NCBI GenBank assembly: GCA_026874595.1
Contig: CM049318.1
Location: 44,744,456 to 44,808,455, forward strand
DNA from: Sipunculus nudus
Lineage: Eukaryota; Annelida; Sipuncula; Golfingiida; Sipunculidae
Reading direction: 5' to 3'
Length of the DNA: 64,000 bases
Shown here: positions 60,481-64,000 of the stretch, piece by piece
How the letters are laid out: every line of letters begins with the position of its first letter
How positions within the stretch are numbered: position 1 is the first letter of the stretch
Made by a program: the position numbers and the translations under genes
The notes under the pieces: model-generated
The model's database searches: none
What the model was told of the DNA's origin: nothing
The model's input: the letters and a program-made list of their open reading frames with translations, nothing else

Positions 60481-60777
60481 GTATGATATATGATATATGA
60501 TAAAAATAAGCATTTCGTTTGCTCAGAGAAGTTACCAAAAGTTGGTTGTACGTTACGTGAGACATTTATGATCAGATTAATATATATTAATAATAAATCA
60601 CTGCTACGCAAGTGGAATATAAAAGATTCAGTATAACGTATTATCTATACATCCATCATTCACTTTTTGTGTAACAACTAAATCTTCAATATTTGAATAC
60701 TAGAAATAAAAAGAAAGTTATTTTATAAGAAATTAACACGGATAATCAACCAGGATCGCGTGAACGTCCATGACAAC

Positions 60778-60925
60778 CAGTATGAGCGTGCATAGTGGAG
60801 TTGGAACCAGTCTACAGGTAAGGCAGGAGTTGCAAGTGGGAGTACTTAAGATGGCGTTGTACGCCTGTGTCTATGCTTGGCTGAGGGCCATAATAGAGCA
60901 GGGTACCAGTCTACCACTATTAGTG
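60778..60925. repeat. Inverted repeat, right arm
   Basis: Partner of 60372-60480 with an extra internal segment (CTACAGGTAAGGCAGGAGTT). It overlaps a spurious 65-codon frame. Confidence 0.8.
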
Positions 60926-61039
60926 AGAAGCTTTATAGATAGGCGGCGACACTTTTCGTTTATTTAGTTTATTTAATTTTTATAAAAGTATTTAATATCA
61001 ACGGCTTAGCAGAAAAAATAATAAAGCCGTATAAATAAA

Positions 61040-61055
61040 TAAATAAAATAAATAT

Positions 61056-61092
<37 letters not shown>
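61040..61092. repeat. (AT)n microsatellite, interrupted
   Basis: TA repeats with an interrupting TATAAATATA, preceded by AAATA repeats. Confidence 0.9.
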
Positions 61093-61093
<1 letters not shown>

Positions 61094-61109
61094 TTTTTGT
61101 ATAGGAATC

Positions 61110-61610
61110 GAAAGCGACATTATATCTTTGTTACTATATAGACGACATTCTATTAATAACGAACACAGAGGCGGAATTGCAAAATTTACTTTTTACTATC
61201 GAGTGTTGTGTATATCCCGGCAGCTTAAAAAGTGAACACAGTGAAGTGGTATGCATTTAAAGGGTATCAGGAAGACACAAACTTGAAATATTATCATTAT
61301 GGTACCGAACTGTGAGCGTTCAAAAGTGCCTCGGTTTTTACCTACGTTCACGAACACCTAAACTCTGATAAAAGTTCTGATTTCCTAGCGGATGCTGGAT
61401 TATGAGCTTTTGGTTCAATATTGGACAAGTTTAAGAATTATAAGAATATATGACCCCTTTACAAAATTATATACTCTGGGGGTAGTAAATTATGCGTCTG
61501 AGATATGGGAATATGCCAAAACCCTGTGTGAAAAAATTGCATTTTTTAGCGTTCACAGGTATTTTCATTTTGAAATTGCTGCTATAAACGGGACATTTGT
61601 TAGTTAACAT
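61110..61610 (+). pseudogene. LINE reverse transcriptase remnant with YIDD motif
   Basis: One frame reads YYIDDILLITNTEAELQNLL from 61132, a Y-x-D-D palm motif followed by the usual hydrophobic strand and helix. Further blocks in other frames: QEDTNLKYYHYGTEL, VFTYVHEHLNSDKSSDFLAD, ILDKFKNYKNI, and GVVNYASEIWEYAKTLCEK followed by FFSVHRYFHFEIAAINGT (61392-61607). This order fits the palm-thumb part of a non-LTR polymerase. Frame changes and stops are frequent. It lies 0.8 kb behind the ORF1 remnant in the same orientation. Confidence 0.75.
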
Positions 61611-62860
61611 GTGTGGTTAGTATCATTTCATTGATATGTTATGGTTTGGGATCACTGAAGTTTTTATCAGTTTTTTTCAGCACTTACGACAAAGAAGAAT
61701 ACGTTAAGAAGTTTATGACCCGATAGCAAAGATATACTTGCTCGGATTTGGTGTTGGATACTTGCGCTGAGAAGAGAAACTAACAGATTTCAGACACTAT
61801 GGATGACACCAAAAATTAAATAAATAAATAAATATATAGGAATCTAAAAACTTAAGAAAGGGGTGTTCCATATCTGAAAACGGTGATGTCAAAGAAGAGA
61901 CAAAAAGAGTTTTGATTGTTCTGCCTATTATAAACCCCTACCCATTTCTATTTGATTAAACATCTTACACTATTACGCAAGCAGTTTCCTGATCTTGATA
62001 AAGCAGTTCAATTGGTTTATTTAATGAATTGTGACCATAAGGTTTTGGTAGAATACTTGGTCCGATGTTGGAACAAGTGAAAATATTTACTTTAACGCTC
62101 TTATAGAAAAAAAACCCCGCACACTCTAATGATTTACTGCATTTACATTTAAGATGATATAAAAGCCGAAAGGGGACTGGATAATTTACTGATGTATCTG
62201 AAAAAAAGTTTATATCATGTATGTTACATATCATTGTAATTAAAAATAAAATACTAATGAAAGCTGCAAAGAAAGTCCAAACAATCAATCATTCTATAAA
62301 AAATACACAATATATACAATCCAAAATTTTATTATACTGTAATAAGGAAAAATGTATACCTATATAAGAATAACTAAAATATTTGATATGTGTTGACCTT
62401 GTCTCGTCCCAATACGATTTATTCCGATTTGCTCTGCTGCTCTCTGATCATATCACAGTTGTGGATTGACTGGATTCCGCAACAAGTATTGACCAAATGT
62501 GCTCAAATATGAACTTGTGCAATGCAACGTTTTCTTGGCGACGTCATCTACGTCATGCATAACGTTACGGTGGAAGATAAAAATTTGAGCAGGTAAATTC
62601 GACTTAGGAGATACAATTACTCTCAAACAACAACTCCTTTCATTTCATTATATATTGCTTATTTTCCAATAAGTATTCAAAATAAAATACACAATTACCC
62701 TGAATAAAAGGCAAAAGAAACGACTTCGCAATGGTTAATGCACCACATTTCATGACGCCGAATTTTCCTGATTTCCTTTGAAGTTACTTGGCCCTTTGAT
62801 CTAGGATACCAGTGATTAACGGTGCATCAGCTTAATTGCGGTACGCTTGACTGACCACTG
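61611..62860. other. AT-rich stretch, nothing recognised
   Basis: It may hold the decayed tail of the LINE (a reading KVYDPIAK-like near 61705). A minus-strand 107-codon frame (61965-62288) has no recognised family. Confidence 0.4.
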
Positions 62861-62861
62861 C

Positions 62862-62999
62862 TGACACACGGTGACCTGACACACAATAACCGAGACTTCA
62901 AAATCTCAGTACCCGAGACTGCAAAACACGGTAACCGAGACTTACAACGGTAACCGAGACTTACAACGGAGATAACCGAGACTTTCGGACCGTGTGTCA
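62862..62999. repeat. Small inverted-repeat unit with CGGTAACCGAGACTT repeats
   Basis: It opens with TGACACACGGT and closes with ACCGTGTGTCA, a perfect 11-bp inverted repeat. Between them the phrase TAACCGAGACTTACAACGG recurs in four or five versions. At 138 bp it could be a miniature foldback element or a minisatellite. Confidence 0.7.
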
Positions 63000-63002
63000 A
63001 TT

Positions 63003-63223
63003 AGTCTCTCCAACAGACGCCAGGTGCCGCTACCGCTCTTGCAGACTATCTTTATGTTTGGCTGAGGGCCATAATAGAGCAGGGTACCAGTCTAGTTTAC
63101 GGGTCGCCAAGGTTAGTAACGTCCTTGAACTACAATGTGCTGCCACCTATCAGCTTTGTCACTACGGAGTGCTTATTGACACAGTCTCTCCAACAGACGC
63201 CAGGTGCCGCTACCGCTCTTGCA
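63003..63223. repeat. Direct repeat of 41 bp, 180 bp apart
   Basis: AGTCTCTCCAACAGACGCCA continuing to CTACCGCTCTTGCA occurs at 63003-63043 and 63183-63223 without visible difference. The second copy leads into the inverted repeat at 63222. The first leads into the segment GGCTGAGGGCCATAATAGAG related to 60372 and 60778. Confidence 0.85.
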
Positions 63224-63535
63224 CCAGTACGTCTGTTATTGGACGCCATTTTTCTTAGGAACGGAAGTGTTGTTTGGCATGCCCAAGGAATCCCCCTACC
63301 AAACCACCCTTGCAATAGACAAGCAAAAGTGGATTATTTTTGCCACACAACCAAAGAATATTGTTTACTTGTCTTTATTGGGGTCTGCCGGGTTTGTGCA
63401 AGAGCGACATCCATTCTGGATTCACCTTCAGATGCTAGCGGGGGGTTTCCTTGCGCATGCCCAACGGCACTTCCGTTTTTCAAGAATTTGAAAAAAATGG
63501 CGTCCAATAATAGACGTACTGGTGCCACCCTTCCG
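63222..63535. repeat. Inverted-repeat element, 70-90-bp arms
   Basis: The left arm (CACCAGTACGTCTGTTATTG, GACGCCATTTTTC, AACGGAAGTG, GCATGCCCAAGGAA) matches the reverse complement of about 63437-63535, which has a short insertion. The spurious peptide KMASNNRRTGA is therefore encoded on both strands. The spacer is about 140 bp. Confidence 0.8.
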
Positions 63536-64000
63536 CCAGAGGTCGTTTCTACTCAAAACGAATCTCTTCTGTTTGGGCACTGTGGGAAGGACCGAACTAT
63601 TTGACAAGTGTAGCCTGGTACCAAATTCTCTAAACACGGAATTAACGGACGGACGGACTAACCATAACTACAGCACATATATACCGGGTTACTTATCAGC
63701 TAATAGTCAGACGTCAGCTGAGCTAAAATTGTGGGTTCCCTTAACTTGCCAAAGCCCGAAGTTCAGCCCCGTATATATTATGCACCTATATACTATAATA
63801 TAGTACATCCCAGTACCCGTGTCAACATGTTTTCTGGGAAAATTTTTCATATGGGTAAAGCAGTGTAAACCTTTCTTGTCCAAAGGTTGCAGGAGCTATT
63901 CCGCCGACTACCTGCGTAAAAAAGTAATGCCTTACCATGTTTTGATTTTGTATGAGACAATCTTAAATATGACAAAACAGATCACAGCGTTTACGAATTA
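63525..64000 (+). repeat. Dispersed repeat, inverted copy of 14953-15395, continuing past the window
   Basis: Starts CACCCTTCCGCCAGAGGTCG and runs to the last base of the window (GCGTTTACGAATTA). It contains the inverse of the AGCTCAGCTGAC motif (TCAGCTGAGCT at about 63715). It is cut by the window end, so its true length is unknown. Confidence 0.8.

Noticed and set aside
63130-63604. Peptide KMASNNRRTGA encoded on both strands
   Set aside because: It arises from the two arms of an inverted repeat, not from two genes.

Overview
This is animal genomic DNA made almost entirely of repeats. No intact host gene was found. Organism: likely a marine invertebrate, most plausibly a bivalve mollusc. 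This rests on recognised repeat styles (an AGCTCAGCTGAC...GTCCGTCCGTC family, a GCCCCCGCCACAAAGTGGC family, AGGTCAAGGTCA-rich repeats), the TTAGGG telomere hexamer, Penelope-like and RTE-like elements and long (AT)n tracts. It is an inference from pattern memory, not a database result.

Layout. 1-1597: the 3' end of a Ty3/gypsy element (RNase H, polypurine tract, 1140-bp LTR) inserted into a satellite. 1598-11168: a 456-bp satellite built from about 91-bp subunits, each carrying GGGTTA hexamers; monomers are 450, 456 or 462 bp, and ten-monomer (4572 bp) and three-monomer (1380 bp) higher-order duplications are visible. An 11177-12077 hAT-type non-autonomous element with a perfect 8-bp target duplication interrupts its degenerate edge. 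12.4-31.3 kb: dispersed and nested repeats, two related TIR elements with 5-bp target duplications (14239-16040 and 19226-20492), a LINE reverse-transcriptase remnant split by the second of these, and a pogo-like TIR element (28991-30466).

31.3-39.6 kb: AT-rich sequence with three exon-like blocks (32540-33580) resembling the xanthine dehydrogenase/aldehyde oxidase molybdopterin domain, apparently decayed. A 174-bp near-perfect palindrome at 34041-34214 encodes a hammerhead-ribozyme-like fold. 39.7-41.6 kb: a 403-bp AACGTT-rich satellite. 42.1-43.8 kb: two inverted fragments of a Penelope-like element (GIY-YIG endonuclease), each ending in a hammerhead motif.

45.0-59.2 kb: a second satellite (about 78 bp, also containing GGGTTAGGG) interrupted by a solo LTR, by a minus-strand gypsy-type element whose integrase lies upstream of its reverse transcriptase (Gmr1-like order), and by a plus-strand, heavily mutated gypsy element of conventional order (52489-56690) with a tandem 336-bp repeat behind it. 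59.3-61.6 kb: LINE ORF1 and reverse transcriptase remnants. 62.8-64.0 kb: inverted repeats and an inverted copy of sequence at 14953-15395.

The parts do not form a pathway. They record repeated insertion into two telomere-motif satellites, followed by deletion, inversion and decay.
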